Source of the DNA: Loktanella sp. M215
Lineage (GTDB): Bacteria; Pseudomonadota; Alphaproteobacteria; Rhodobacterales; Rhodobacteraceae
DNA length: 64,000 nucleotides
Assembly (NCBI RefSeq): GCF_021735925.1
Contig: NZ_WMEA01000001.1
Span: 3,936,001 to 4,000,000 of the forward strand
Direction: 5' to 3'
Every line of letters starts with the position of its first letter. Within the stretch, counting starts at the first letter, position 1. Of the stretch, positions 8,290 to 17,797 are shown one piece after another. Position numbers and translations under genes: made by a program. Under the pieces are notes generated by a model that was given only the letters and a program-made list of their open reading frames with translations, ran no database searches and was not told where the DNA came from.

Positions 8290-10368
8290 ATGACTCACTA
8301 TCGTATCGACGCCCTGCGCCAGACCCTTGTGCTGGCCGCCCCCTCGGACGGGCTGCCGCATTGCACCTTCTGGGGCGCGCGCCTGCCCGATGGCGCCGAT
8401 CTGGCGCAGGTCGCGGCGAGCGCCGCGCTGGACCTGACCGGCGGCATGCTGGACGCCAACCCCGAACTGACGCTCTGCCCGCAGACCGCAGCCGCCTTTC
8501 CGGGCCAGCCCGGTCTGGTGGTCCGCTCCCCCGATGGCACGCCCCTGCGCCCCGTCTTCACCAAGGCCGGCACCAAGCGCACCGACACCCTGTCGCTCGC
8601 CTACACCGACGAGGACCTCGGCCTCACCCTGACCTTCCGCTTTGCCGCCGACGCCGCGACCGGCATCATCACCGCCAGCACCACGCTGGACAGCGACACA
8701 CCCGTCCTGTGCGACTGGCTCGCCGCCCCCGTCCTGCCCGGCCCGCAACTGGCCGACCAGATGATCGACTTCGCCGGCCGCTGGTGCGATGAATTCCAGC
8801 CCGTCACGACACCTTGGGCCACCGGTATCCGCGCCCGCGACAACCGCACCGGGCGCACCGGGCACGAACACTTCCCCGCGATCATCCTGCCCGCCCGCGG
8901 TTGCACCAATACGGGTGGAGAGGCGCACGCCCTGCACTACGGCTGGTCCGGCGGTCACCGCATGCTGGCCGAGGAATTGCCCGACGGCCGCCGCCAGATC
9001 CAGTTCGGCCACGCCACCGCCAGCGATCCCCTGCCCGGCACCCGGTTCGAGACTGCGCCGCTTTACGCAGCCTTCTCCGACACCGGCCTGAACGGCTGCG
9101 CTGTCAGCTTCCAGCGTCACCTGCGCGACCGCATCGTGACCTGGCCGCAGCCCGACACCCCCCGTCCAGTGCATTACAACTGTTGGGAGGCGATCTATTT
9201 CGACCACTCCCTCGCCGCCCTGACCGCCATCGCCGACCGCGCGGCCGCACTCGGGGCAGAGCGTTTCGTGCTGGACGACGGCTGGTTCAAAGGCCGCAAC
9301 GACGACACCACATCGCTCGGCGACTGGACCATCGACGCCACCAAATGGCCCGACGGCCTGACCCCGCTGATCGACCACATCCACGGCCTCGGCATGACCT
9401 TCGGCCTCTGGTTCGAGCCGGAAATGGTCAACGCCGACAGCGACCTCGCCCGCGCGCACCCCGACTGGATCCTCGGCCCGACGACCCAGCCGCTGGGCCG
9501 CGGGCAGTATGTGCTGGACATGGCGAACGCCGATCTGCGCGATCACCTGTTCACTCAAATCACCACCACTCTTTCGACCCATGATATTGAATACATCAAA
9601 TGGGACCACAATCGGGTCCTGCCGTACAACGACGCCGCCCAGACCCGCGGTACCTACGACCTGCTGAAACGCCTCCGCGACGCCCATCCGGAGGTGGAGA
9701 TCGAATCCTGCTCCTCCGGCGGCGGTCGCATCGACTTCGGCATCATGGCGCATACCCAGCGAGTCTGGCTGTCCGACAGCAACGACGCCCTGTCGCGCCT
9801 GCGCATCCAGCACGACGCCGCCCTCTTCCTGCCATCCTGCGTCACGGGTTCCCACGTCGGCCCGCGCACCTGCCACACGACGGGCCGCATCCACTCCATC
9901 AGCTTCCGCGCCTGGGTCGCAGCCCAGCGCCACATGGGGTTCGAGATGGACCCCCGAGAGCTGACCGACGCCGAGGCAGCAACGCTCACGAAAGTCACCG
10001 CCTGGTACAAGGCCAACCGCGACTGGCTGCGCACCGCCGACATCCTGCGCCTCGACGCAGCCGATCCCGCGATCATCGCCGAACAGCAGCAGGCCGCCGA
10101 CGGCACCCGCTTCGTCGTCTTCGCGGGCCACGCCGGCACCAGCACCCAGATCGCCCCGCGCCCCCTGCGCCTGACCGGCCTCGACCCCGCCGCCAGCTAC
10201 ACCATCGACCTCGCCAACCGCGAAGATATCTCCAGCCTTTCTCGCGGCACCCCGGCCCTGAAATCCGGCCCCCTGACCCTGACGGGACAAAGTTTGATGT
10301 CGCAAGGCATCGCCCTACCCTACGACCTTCCCGATTCAATGTGGATCATCGAAGGACACCGCGCATGA
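8290..10368 (+). CDS. Alpha-galactosidase, GH36
   Basis: A 692-residue glycoside hydrolase family 36 enzyme that releases galactose from alpha-galactosides such as melibiose or raffinose. The nucleophile motif KWDHNR has Asp439, and the acid/base motif CSSGGGRIDFG has Asp482; RFVLDDGWFKGRN and WFEPEMVN are further family motifs. Length fits bacterial GH36 (about 690-740 aa). No signal peptide is seen, so hydrolysis is cytoplasmic after uptake by the adjacent ABC transporter. The stop overlaps the next start by 4 nt (ATGA). Confidence 0.95.
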   Translation: MTHYRIDALRQTLVLAAPSDGLPHCTFWGARLPDGADLAQVAASAALDLTGGMLDANPELTLCPQTAAAFPGQPGLVVRSPDGTPLRPVFTKAGTKRTDTLSLAYTDEDLGLTLTFRFAADAATGIITASTTLDSDTPVLCDWLAAPVLPGPQLADQMIDFAGRWCDEFQPVTTPWATGIRARDNRTGRTGHEHFPAIILPARGCTNTGGEAHALHYGWSGGHRMLAEELPDGRRQIQFGHATASDPLPGTRFETAPLYAAFSDTGLNGCAVSFQRHLRDRIVTWPQPDTPRPVHYNCWEAIYFDHSLAALTAIADRAAALGAERFVLDDGWFKGRNDDTTSLGDWTIDATKWPDGLTPLIDHIHGLGMTFGLWFEPEMVNADSDLARAHPDWILGPTTQPLGRGQYVLDMANADLRDHLFTQITTTLSTHDIEYIKWDHNRVLPYNDAAQTRGTYDLLKRLRDAHPEVEIESCSSGGGRIDFGIMAHTQRVWLSDSNDALSRLRIQHDAALFLPSCVTGSHVGPRTCHTTGRIHSISFRAWVAAQRHMGFEMDPRELTDAEAATLTKVTAWYKANRDWLRTADILRLDAADPAIIAEQQQAADGTRFVVFAGHAGTSTQIAPRPLRLTGLDPAASYTIDLANREDISSLSRGTPALKSGPLTLTGQSLMSQGIALPYDLPDSMWIIEGHRA

Positions 10369-11123
10369 CCGCCCATTTCCAAGACCTCGAAAACGCCCAT
10401 GTCTTCATCACCGGCGGCGGGTCCGGCATCGGCGCCGCCTTGACCGAAGCCTTCCTGACCCAAAAGGCAAAGGTCAGCTTCGTCGGCCGCTCCGACTACA
10501 GCGACTTCGCGGACGATATGGCCGACAAGACCGGCACCAAGCCCCTCTTCCTCCAGTGCGACGTCACCGACACGCAGGCCCTGCACGCCGCCATGGACAA
10601 GGCTGTGGCCAACCAAGGCCCGCTCAAGGTCCAGATCAACAACGCCGCCGCGGACACCCGCATGGACCCCGCCGACATCACGGTGGACGATTGGGACAAC
10701 CAGATCGCCGTCAACCTGCGCCACTACTTCTTTGCCTGCCAGAAGGCCGGCGCGCTGATGACCGACGGCGGGTCGATCATCAACTTCTCCTCCGCCAGCT
10801 ACCAGATCGCGGGCGAACAGCTCGCCCCCTACATCTCATCCAACGCCGGCATCATCGGCCTGACCCGCTCCCTCGCCCGCGACTGGGGCCCGCGCGGAAT
10901 CCGCGTCAACGCGATCTCGCCCGGTCTCGTGCTGACGAAAAAGCAGATCGAGGAGGTGCACACCGACGAAGACCTCGCCGACTTCCGCAAGCGCCAGTGC
11001 ATCGACAAGAACCTCTACCCCGAAGATGTTCCGGGCACCGCCCTCTTCCTCGCCTCCGACCTGTCGCGGATGATGACGGCGCAATGCCTCTTCATCGACG
11101 GCGGACTGGCGTTCACAGGATGA
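10365..11123 (+). CDS. SDR family oxidoreductase, probable galactose dehydrogenase
   Basis: A 252-residue short-chain dehydrogenase. The Rossmann motif ITGGGSGIG is at 15-23, the NNAA motif at 92-95, and the catalytic Ser lies in FSSAS (141-145). The usual YxxxK signature reads Y156-ISS-N160, so the catalytic lysine is replaced by asparagine (codon AAC). By position between alpha-galactosidase and KDGal kinase, with a lactonase downstream, it should oxidise D-galactose to galactonolactone. That role is an inference from context, and the Lys replacement makes it worth testing. It overlaps both neighbours by 4 nt. Confidence 0.85.
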   Translation: MTAHFQDLENAHVFITGGGSGIGAALTEAFLTQKAKVSFVGRSDYSDFADDMADKTGTKPLFLQCDVTDTQALHAAMDKAVANQGPLKVQINNAAADTRMDPADITVDDWDNQIAVNLRHYFFACQKAGALMTDGGSIINFSSASYQIAGEQLAPYISSNAGIIGLTRSLARDWGPRGIRVNAISPGLVLTKKQIEEVHTDEDLADFRKRQCIDKNLYPEDVPGTALFLASDLSRMMTAQCLFIDGGLAFTG

Positions 11124-12001
11124 GCATCTCTGCCGCCATATGGATCGCCGCCGACTGGGGCACCACCAACCTGCGGGTCTGGGCCATGTCCGCCAGCGGC
11201 ACCGTGCTGGCGGCGGCCACCTCCGACGACGGCATGGGATCATTGACGTGCGACGCCTATCCCGCCGCCCTCGACCGGGTGACGGCGGACTGGCCCCACG
11301 TGCCGGTCATCGCCTGCGGCATGGTCGGGTCCCGCCAGGGCTGGGCCGAGGCCGCCTATGCCGCCGTCCCCTGCCCACCCCTCTCCAACCAGCTCACTCT
11401 CGCGGGCGACCGCACCCACATCATTCCCGGCCTGAAACAGACCAGCCCCGCCGACGTGATGCGCGGCGAGGAAACCCAGATTGCGGGCTTCCTCGCCCTC
11501 AACCCCAACTGGGACGGCGTCATCTGCCTGCCCGGCACCCATACCAAGTGGGTCCACGTCAGCGCGGGCGAGGTCATCAGCTTTCAGACCGTGATGACCG
11601 GCGACCTCTTCGCCGCGATCACCGGTCACACGGTCCTGCGCCATTCGACAGCGACAGGGTGGGACGACGCCGGTTTCGGAAAGGGCGTCGACGACGCCAT
11701 CTCCCGCCCCGAGAAACTCGCCGCCCGCCTGTTTTCCCTGCGTGCCGAGGGGCTGCTCGACGCCCTCCCCGACGCCGTCGCCCGCGCCCGCCTGTCCGGC
11801 CTGCTCATCGGGGCAGAGCTTGCGGCGACGAAACCCTACTGGCTGGGCCAACAGATCGCCGTGATCGGCGCAGGCACGCTCGCAGGACTTTACGTCACGG
11901 CCCTCGCGGCGCAATCTGCCCCTGCGACACAGGTAAATGCAGACCGCGCCACCCTCGCGGGCCTGACCGCCGCATATCGCATCTGGAAGGACCGGACATG
12001 A
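11120..12001 (+). CDS. dgoK: 2-dehydro-3-deoxygalactonokinase
   Basis: A 293-residue sugar kinase that phosphorylates 2-keto-3-deoxygalactonate (KDGal) with ATP in the DeLey-Doudoroff pathway. The N-terminal DWGTTNLRVW phosphate-binding motif, MVGSRQGWAEAAY, the GEETQIAG motif and the PGTHTKWV motif are characteristic of DgoK. Start and stop overlap the flanking genes by 4 nt, so it is translationally coupled to the dehydrogenase and aldolase. Its length is typical of the family. Confidence 0.94.
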   Translation: MSISAAIWIAADWGTTNLRVWAMSASGTVLAAATSDDGMGSLTCDAYPAALDRVTADWPHVPVIACGMVGSRQGWAEAAYAAVPCPPLSNQLTLAGDRTHIIPGLKQTSPADVMRGEETQIAGFLALNPNWDGVICLPGTHTKWVHVSAGEVISFQTVMTGDLFAAITGHTVLRHSTATGWDDAGFGKGVDDAISRPEKLAARLFSLRAEGLLDALPDAVARARLSGLLIGAELAATKPYWLGQQIAVIGAGTLAGLYVTALAAQSAPATQVNADRATLAGLTAAYRIWKDRT

Positions 12002-12603
12002 CCCGCCCCATCATCGCCATCCTGCGCGGCGTCACCCCCGACGACGCCGTCGCCGTGGCCGCCGCCTGCATCGACGCCGGCATCACAAGGATCGAGGTGC
12101 CCCTGAACTCGCCGCAGCCCTTCGACAGCATCCGCCGCATGGCCGACGCCCACCGCGACATCGCGGAAATCGGCGCTGGCACCGTGTTGACCCCCGACGA
12201 CGTGAACCGCGTGCGCGACGCAGGCGGCACCTTGATCGTGTCCCCCAACTGCGACGCCCGCGTCATCATGGCGACCAAGGCCGCCGGTATGGCCAGCTGG
12301 CCCGGCGTGATGACCCCCACCGAATGCTTCGCCGCCCTCAAGGCCGGCGCCGACGGCCTGAAAATCTTCCCCGCGTCCCTCATCGGTCCCGCCGGCATCA
12401 AGGCGATGCGCGCCGTCCTGCCCGCCGACTGCCCGGTCTATGCCGTGGGCGGTGCGGGCCCCGACAACTTCGCCGACTGGATTGCGGCGGGGGCTTCCGG
12501 CTTTGGCATCGGCACCGCCCTCTACACGCCCGGCCTCACAGCCGGACAGGTCGCCAGCCGCGCGAAAACAATCGTGACGGCCTATGAGGAGGCCACCGCA
12601 TGA
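11998..12603 (+). CDS. dgoA: 2-dehydro-3-deoxy-6-phosphogalactonate aldolase
   Basis: A 201-residue class I aldolase of the KDPG/KDPGal family that splits KDPGal into pyruvate and glyceraldehyde 3-phosphate. Visible motifs are IAILRGVTP at the N-terminus, the catalytic Glu in ITRIEVPLNS, and the Schiff-base Lys in GLKIFPAS. The neighbouring DgoK supports the galacto-specific assignment over KDPG aldolase. It has 4-nt overlaps with both neighbouring genes. Confidence 0.94.
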   Translation: MTRPIIAILRGVTPDDAVAVAAACIDAGITRIEVPLNSPQPFDSIRRMADAHRDIAEIGAGTVLTPDDVNRVRDAGGTLIVSPNCDARVIMATKAAGMASWPGVMTPTECFAALKAGADGLKIFPASLIGPAGIKAMRAVLPADCPVYAVGGAGPDNFADWIAAGASGFGIGTALYTPGLTAGQVASRAKTIVTAYEEATA

Positions 12604-13427
12604 TCTTCGACGACACCCCCTGCATCTTGGGCGAAGGCCCGCTCTGGCACCCCGAACGCGACCAGCTCTTCTGGTTCGACATCATCAACCACCGGATGCA
12701 CACCAAGGGCCAGCACTGGGACTTCCCCGGCCACGTCTCGGCCGCCGGCTGGGTCGATTACGAAACCCTGCTCGTGGCCTCCGACATCGCGCTGCACCGC
12801 TTCGACATCGCCTCGGGCGATCACGTCCAGATCATGGACCTGGAACACGATCTCGCGGGCACCCGGTCCAACGACGGCCGCGCCGACCCGCAGGGTGGGT
12901 TCTGGATCGGGACCATGGGACTGGGTGCAGAGGCCGGTCACGGCAGCATCTGGCGCTTCTACCGAGGCGCGCTGCGCAAGATCTACGCCGACCTCGCGAT
13001 CAGCAATTCCATATGCTTCGCCCCCGACGGACAGACCGCCTATTTCACCGATACGCCGACCCAGCAGATCATGCGCGTCATCCTCGACCCAGAGGGGTGG
13101 CCCACCGGCACACCGCAGGTCCACATCGACCTGACCGGCACCGACTTCTATCCCGACGGGTCCGTCGTGGATGCCGCCGGAAACCTGTTCAACGCGCAAT
13201 GGGGCGTCGGCCGCATCGCCGCCTACGATCCGCAAGGCCAGTTCATCACGGCCTTCGACCTGCCCGCCCGCCACACCTCCTGTCCCGCCTTCGGCGGCGC
13301 GGACCTGTCCACGCTCTACGTCACGACCGCACGGCAGGAGATTGACAATCCCGACCCTGCACAGGGCCTGACCTACAAGATTGCGACCCCCTACACCGGC
13401 CAACGCGAACACCGCGTCATTCTCTGA
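12600..13427 (+). CDS. SMP-30/gluconolactonase family lactonase, probable galactonolactonase
   Basis: A 275-residue six-bladed beta-propeller lactonase. The metal ligands expected for the SMP-30 family are visible: Glu in LGEGPLWHP, Asn in ISNSICFAPDG, and Asp in YPDGSVVDAAG, plus RSNDGRADPQGGFWIGTM. In this operon it would hydrolyse galactono-1,4- or 1,5-lactone to galactonate. Family members also act on glucono- and arabinonolactones, so specificity rests on context. It overlaps the aldolase by 4 nt. Confidence 0.9.
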   Translation: MIFDDTPCILGEGPLWHPERDQLFWFDIINHRMHTKGQHWDFPGHVSAAGWVDYETLLVASDIALHRFDIASGDHVQIMDLEHDLAGTRSNDGRADPQGGFWIGTMGLGAEAGHGSIWRFYRGALRKIYADLAISNSICFAPDGQTAYFTDTPTQQIMRVILDPEGWPTGTPQVHIDLTGTDFYPDGSVVDAAGNLFNAQWGVGRIAAYDPQGQFITAFDLPARHTSCPAFGGADLSTLYVTTARQEIDNPDPAQGLTYKIATPYTGQREHRVIL

Positions 13428-13433
13428 CCCTGT

Positions 13434-13456
13434 CCTCGCTTTTTTCTTAAATACTC
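13434..13456. repeat. Intergenic repeat, copy 3 (partial)
   Basis: The first 23 nt of the 36-nt element seen at 478-513 and 49459-49494, with two differences; the GC-rich right half is replaced by AAAAAGGCC, which serves as ribosome site for the beta-galactosidase gene. It begins 7 nt after the lactonase stop. Confidence 0.6.
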
Positions 13457-13469
13457 AAAAAGGCCCACC

Positions 13470-15374
13470 ATGCCCCGCACGCTCGGCGTCTGTTATTATC
13501 CTGAACACTGGCCAGACTCCCAATGGGCGACCGACGCCGCCCAGATGCGCGCCACCGGCCTCACCTGGGTCCGGATCGGCGAATTCGCCTGGTCCCTGAT
13601 GGAACCCAACCCCGGCATCTACGACTGGGACTGGCTCGACCGCGCCGTGCAGACGCTGGGCGACGCGGGGCTGAAGGTCGTCATGGGCACACCCACTGCC
13701 ACGCCACCGCGCTGGCTGGTGGACTCCATGCCGGACATGCTGCCCGTCGACGCGCAGGGCCGCACCCGCGGTTTTGGCTCGCGCCGGCACTACGACTTCA
13801 GCCACATGGGCTACCGCGAGGCATGCCGCCGCATCGCCCGCGCGATGGGCGAGCGCTATGGCCGCAACGCTCACGTCGCCGCCTGGCAGATCGACAACGA
13901 ATACGATTGCCACGACACGACGCTCAGCTATTCCGACGCCGCCCGCACCGGGTTCCGCAACTGGCTGGCGCAGAAATACCAAAGCCCGGACGCCCTGAAC
14001 CGCGCATGGGGCAACGTGTTCTGGTCGATGCAATATGACAGCTTCGACCAGATCGACCTGCCCAACCTGACCGTCACCGAACCCAACCCCGCGCACGTCA
14101 TGGACTTCCGCCGCTATTCATCGGATCAGGTCGTGGCCTTCAACCGCGTGCAGGTCGAGGCGCTGCGCCCCCTCACCGACGCGCCCCTGATCCACAACTA
14201 CATGGGTCGGACCCTGACCTTCGATCACTACGCCGTCGGCGCCGACCTCGATATCGCGTCCTGGGACTCTTACCCGATCGGCTTCCTGTCCGACCGGATC
14301 GAGGGCAGCAAGAAAGATAAACAGGCCTTCCTGCGTCAGGGCCACCCGGACAATCAGGCCTTCCACCACGACCTCTATCGCGCCGTGGGCAAGGGGCGGC
14401 TCTGGGTCATGGAACAGCAACCAGGCCCGGTGAACTGGGCGCCCTACAACCCGGCCCCCCTGCCCGGCATGGCTCGCCTCTGGGCGTGGGAGGCGTTTGC
14501 CCACGGTGCCGAGGCCGTCTGCTACTTCCGCTGGCGGCAGGCGCCCTTCGCGCAGGAGCAGATGCACGCAGGCCTCTTGCGCCCCGACAGCCAGCCGGCC
14601 CCGGCACTGGCCGAGGCGGCGCAGGTCGCGGATGAGATCGCGCAGATGCCCGACCTCGATCAGGCCACCGGCACTGTCGCGCTGATCTTCGACTACGAAT
14701 CCGCCTGGGCCTGGGACACCCAGCCGCAGGGCGCGGATTTCGAGATGTTCCGCCTTGCCTTTGCCGCCTACCGCGCCCTGCGCCGTGCGGGCCTCAGCAT
14801 CGACATCCTGCCGCCCGACACCGGTGATCTGTCCGCTTACAAACTGGTGCTCGCCCCCGGCCTGATGACCCTGTCCGACCCGCTGCGCGCGGCCCTCGCC
14901 ACCTATCAGGGCATCGCGCTGATCGGCCCCCGCAGCGACCTCAAGTCCCGCGACATGGCGATCCCGCTACCGATGGGACCTCACCTGCCCGATACCGACG
15001 TCACCGTCACCCTGACCGAAAGCCTGCCGCCCTCCGAAAAGATCAAGCTGCAGGGCGGCGGCGCCTTCCGCCACTGGTTCGAGCATCTGGACGGCACCGC
15101 ACCCGTCCATCTGTCGACGCGCGACGGCCGCCCTGCCATCATGGGCGGCGATCACCTGCGCTACCTCGCCGGCTGGCCGGACGACGCGACCTTTGACGGG
15201 ATCGTCGGCGGCCTCTGCGATGCTGCCGGGATTGCCACGTTGCAACTTCCCGCAGGGCTGCGGGTGCGCGACACTTCGACGATGCGTTTCCTGTTCAACT
15301 ATGGCACTAAGCCCATCGACTGGAACGGCACCACGATTCCCGCGGCCGGCGTTCACTGGGAGGCACGATCATGA
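13470..15374 (+). CDS. Beta-galactosidase, GH42
   Basis: A 634-residue GH42 enzyme hydrolysing terminal beta-galactosides. It begins with the family hallmark [10 protein letters not shown], has acid/base Glu in [11 protein letters not shown], and nucleophile Glu in [19 protein letters not shown] trimerisation domain ([12 protein letters not shown] onward) and a small C-terminal beta domain follow. No signal peptide is seen, so it acts in the cytoplasm on imported sugar. It overlaps galM by 4 nt. With the GH36 gene upstream, the operon covers both anomers of galactoside. Confidence 0.95.
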   Translation: MPRTLGVCYYPEHWPDSQWATDAAQMRATGLTWVRIGEFAWSLMEPNPGIYDWDWLDRAVQTLGDAGLKVVMGTPTATPPRWLVDSMPDMLPVDAQGRTRGFGSRRHYDFSHMGYREACRRIARAMGERYGRNAHVAAWQIDNEYDCHDTTLSYSDAARTGFRNWLAQKYQSPDALNRAWGNVFWSMQYDSFDQIDLPNLTVTEPNPAHVMDFRRYSSDQVVAFNRVQVEALRPLTDAPLIHNYMGRTLTFDHYAVGADLDIASWDSYPIGFLSDRIEGSKKDKQAFLRQGHPDNQAFHHDLYRAVGKGRLWVMEQQPGPVNWAPYNPAPLPGMARLWAWEAFAHGAEAVCYFRWRQAPFAQEQMHAGLLRPDSQPAPALAEAAQVADEIAQMPDLDQATGTVALIFDYESAWAWDTQPQGADFEMFRLAFAAYRALRRAGLSIDILPPDTGDLSAYKLVLAPGLMTLSDPLRAALATYQGIALIGPRSDLKSRDMAIPLPMGPHLPDTDVTVTLTESLPPSEKIKLQGGGAFRHWFEHLDGTAPVHLSTRDGRPAIMGGDHLRYLAGWPDDATFDGIVGGLCDAAGIATLQLPAGLRVRDTSTMRFLFNYGTKPIDWNGTTIPAAGVHWEARS

Positions 15375-16345
15375 TCTCGCACTTCGGCACCACGGCCGCT
15401 GGCCACGACATCGACAGCATCAGGCTGCACGCGGGCGATCTGTCCGTGACGATCCTGACCTGGGGCTGCGTGATCCAGGATCTGCGGCTGGCGGGGATCG
15501 ATTATGCCCTGACGCCGGGATCCGATCACATCAGCGACTACGAAGGTGACATGCGTTACCACGGGTCGGTCATCGGGCCGATCGTGAACCGGATCAGCAC
15601 CGGCCGGGTTGCCGTCGACGGCATGATGTATGAACTGGAACGGAACCTGAAGAACCGCATCCACCTGCACTCCGGCAGCCGGGCCACGCACCTGCGCCCG
15701 TGGAAGATCAAGGAATCATCCTCCGACCGCGTCACGCTGACCCTGCATCTGCCCGACGGCGACGCAGGGCTGCCCGGTGACCGGCACATCCGCGTCGTCT
15801 ATACCGTCATCGCCCCCGCCACCCTGACGATGGAGATCACGGGCACAACCGACCAGCCGACCCTGATGAACTTTGCCAATCACGCCTACTGGAACCTCGA
15901 CGGCACCCCGACGTGGGAAGGTCACACCCTGCGCGTCGCCGCCGATCGCTATCTGCCCGCGACCGAGGATTTCTGCCCCACCGGCGAGATTGCCGACCTC
16001 ACCGGCACCGACATGGATTTCCGCAAGACCCGCAGCATTGCGCCCGGACAGCCGGATCTGGACAACAACTACTGTTTGTCGGACGGTCCGGTGGCGCTGC
16101 GCGATGTGTTGTGGCTGACCGGCCAGTCGGGGACCACGCTGACCATGGCGACGGATCAGCCGGGCATGCAGCTGTTCGACGGGCGCCATCTGGTCGGGCC
16201 GCGCAAGACCCCCTATGAGGCACTGGCCTTCGAGGCGCAGGGCTGGCCCGACGCGCCGACCCATCCGGATTTCCCGTCGATCCGCGTGACCGAGGCCGCC
16301 CCCTACCGCCAGTTCACCACCTTTACCTTCGGTCGGTCCATTTGA
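15371..16345 (+). CDS. galM: Aldose 1-epimerase (galactose mutarotase)
   Basis: A 324-residue mutarotase that equilibrates alpha- and beta-galactose released by the two galactosidases. The catalytic His is in [12 protein letters not shown] and the catalytic Glu in [13 protein letters not shown]; the N-terminal [15 protein letters not shown] and RIHLHSG segments are family features. It is the last gene of the rightward galactoside operon. No galactonate dehydratase follows, and I find none elsewhere in the window. Confidence 0.93.
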   Translation: MISHFGTTAAGHDIDSIRLHAGDLSVTILTWGCVIQDLRLAGIDYALTPGSDHISDYEGDMRYHGSVIGPIVNRISTGRVAVDGMMYELERNLKNRIHLHSGSRATHLRPWKIKESSSDRVTLTLHLPDGDAGLPGDRHIRVVYTVIAPATLTMEITGTTDQPTLMNFANHAYWNLDGTPTWEGHTLRVAADRYLPATEDFCPTGEIADLTGTDMDFRKTRSIAPGQPDLDNNYCLSDGPVALRDVLWLTGQSGTTLTMATDQPGMQLFDGRHLVGPRKTPYEALAFEAQGWPDAPTHPDFPSIRVTEAAPYRQFTTFTFGRSI

Positions 16346-17038
16346 CATAATATGTCTCGCACGCGAAACATTTGGGGCCGACAAGGCCAGAATGTCCCTC
16401 ACGTGCACGTCACGACATTCACTCACGCCGCCGGGGATGGCAGGCGTCGCCGCCGATTCCAGCAGCCCGGATTGCACCGGGACTGCTTTGGCGCGCTGAT
16501 CCAGACCTGTGGGTCAGATCCCGGATGAACCAAGGATCGCGCCAAACTTGTCCCCCTGCCCCACATGGGTCCTGAACCCAAGGCGCCGGATCATCGTGCC
16601 GCACTCACCCGGAACCAGCACCCCGGCGCCATCAGGGTCCGTATCGCGGACGAGCAGGACAGGACGGCACCGCACTGAAACCCGCTGATAGGTCGTGATC
16701 TAGATTAGCCTGAATGATGTCCGATGTCATATCATCGCGCTTTGAAGTTGATTAGGAACCCGTCAGGCTGACATTGAACGGTGCCATCGCAACGGACCGA
16801 AAGCCAACCTTGACCGCCATCAACGCGTGTGAAGTTGAGGTCTTTGACGACCTGCCAGTTTCGGCAAATGCCAAAAGGCCTGAAGCAGGCAGCTGAGTCG
16901 TTGGGGTGGATGATCGCTGTCGCGATCCCGCAAGGCGCTGCTGGTCAGTCCTGCATGGCGCAGCCGGTGACATGTCAGGATGGATGCAACACCATTTTGA
17001 GGCGCGCCTGATTGACCGTCGCCCTCTCCGACAGAACG
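16346..17038. other. Gene-poor stretch with possible gene remnants
   Basis: About 690 nt without a confident gene. Two minus-strand stop-to-stop frames look protein-like. One, about 16515-16695, contains GAGVLVPGECGTM and VGQGDKFGAILGSS and faintly recalls the end of phosphatidylserine-decarboxylase-like proteins. The other, about 16738-16945, contains NWQVVKDLNFTRVDGG and WLSVRCDGTVQC. Neither has a believable start or ribosome site, so both are best read as possible decayed genes. The similarity statement is from memory and weak. Confidence 0.3.
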
Positions 17039-17398
17039 TTAACTTCCGCGATAGGTGGAATAGCCGTAGGGCGACAGCAGCAGCGGCACATGGTAGTGCG
17101 CCGCTGGATCGCTGATGCCGAACCGGATCGGCACGACATCCAGAAACAGCGGTGCGTCACCCTCCTGCGCCGTGGCCCGCAGGTAATCGCCGGCGTGGAA
17201 GGTCAGCTCGTACGTGCCGATGGCAAAATCGGGCTGCGGCAGGATCGGCGCATCGGTCCGGCCATCGGCGTTCGTCGTCATGCGGACCAGCTCCTCGCGG
17301 CCGTCACCCGCGATCCGCGCCAGCACGATCACCAGGCCCGCCGCAGGGCAGCCGCGCGCGGTATCAAGGACATGGGTCGTCAGAAATCCTGTCGTCAC
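17039..17398 (-). CDS. uraH: Hydroxyisourate hydrolase
   Basis: A 119-residue transthyretin-like protein that hydrolyses 5-hydroxyisourate in urate breakdown. It has the N-terminal motif [15 protein letters not shown], the [10 protein letters not shown] segment, [16 protein letters not shown], and ends in the diagnostic YRGS. Length is standard. The other ureide-pathway genes (decarboxylase, allantoinase) are not adjacent here, so it is isolated within this window. Confidence 0.95.
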   Translation of the reverse strand: MTTGFLTTHVLDTARGCPAAGLVIVLARIAGDGREELVRMTTNADGRTDAPILPQPDFAIGTYELTFHAGDYLRATAQEGDAPLFLDVVPIRFGISDPAAHYHVPLLLSPYGYSTYRGS

Positions 17399-17563
17399 GG
17401 CGCGTTCTCCTGCCTTGGCCCGGTCCGGTTCCTTGTCGCCGTCCCGGCGCGTCAGGTCCAGCGCCGGCTTTGCAGTTGGTGCGATTCTTTCCCGCTTTTC
17501 GCGATTTGCCCCCGAAACCGACCGGCGTCCCGCAGCTGTCCCGACGTTCGCGCAAATTTGCGT

Positions 17564-17591
17564 TTGACACTCCTGCCACGCCCGCTTATCG
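17564..17591 (+). promoter_or_regulatory. Promoter of tRNA-Met
   Basis: TTGACA at 17564-17569 and TTATCG at 17586-17591, separated by 16 nt, with the tRNA beginning 15 nt after the -10 element. Sequence match and position fit a sigma70-type promoter. Confidence 0.6.
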
Positions 17592-17606
17592 GATGCGCCG
17601 TGGCAA

Positions 17607-17683
17607 GGCGCGGTAGCTCAGTTGGTTAGAGCGATCGACTCATAATCGATAGGTCGGGAGTTCAAGTCTCCCCCACGCCACCA
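17607..17683 (+). tRNA. tRNA-Met (CAT)
   Basis: A 77-nt cloverleaf with encoded CCA. D stem GCTC/GAGC, anticodon stem ATCGA/TCGAT with loop CTCATAA, and T stem GGGAG/CTCCC around TTCAAGT are all perfect. The acceptor stem GGCGCGG/CCACGCC has one C-A mismatch at the fifth pair (17611 with 17675). The first pair is G-C, unlike initiator tRNA, so this is an elongator Met tRNA; a tRNA-Ile2 (k2C) identity cannot be excluded by anticodon alone. Confidence 0.93.
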
Positions 17684-17797
17684 CCCTGTCCTCCCGAACA
17701 TGTCTGTCGAAGGATCATCTGCAGGGCGTCGCGTTGCGATGATCTGCGGCGGACCTCCCGCGTCTGCATCATCCCGGTCGCGGCATCTGCAGACCCG

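Noticed and set aside
7858..10305. An 815-codon open frame antisense to the alpha-galactosidase
   Set aside because: High-GC DNA commonly gives long antisense frames; it is Gly/Val/Arg-rich, has no motifs, and the GH36 gene opposite has complete catalytic motifs.
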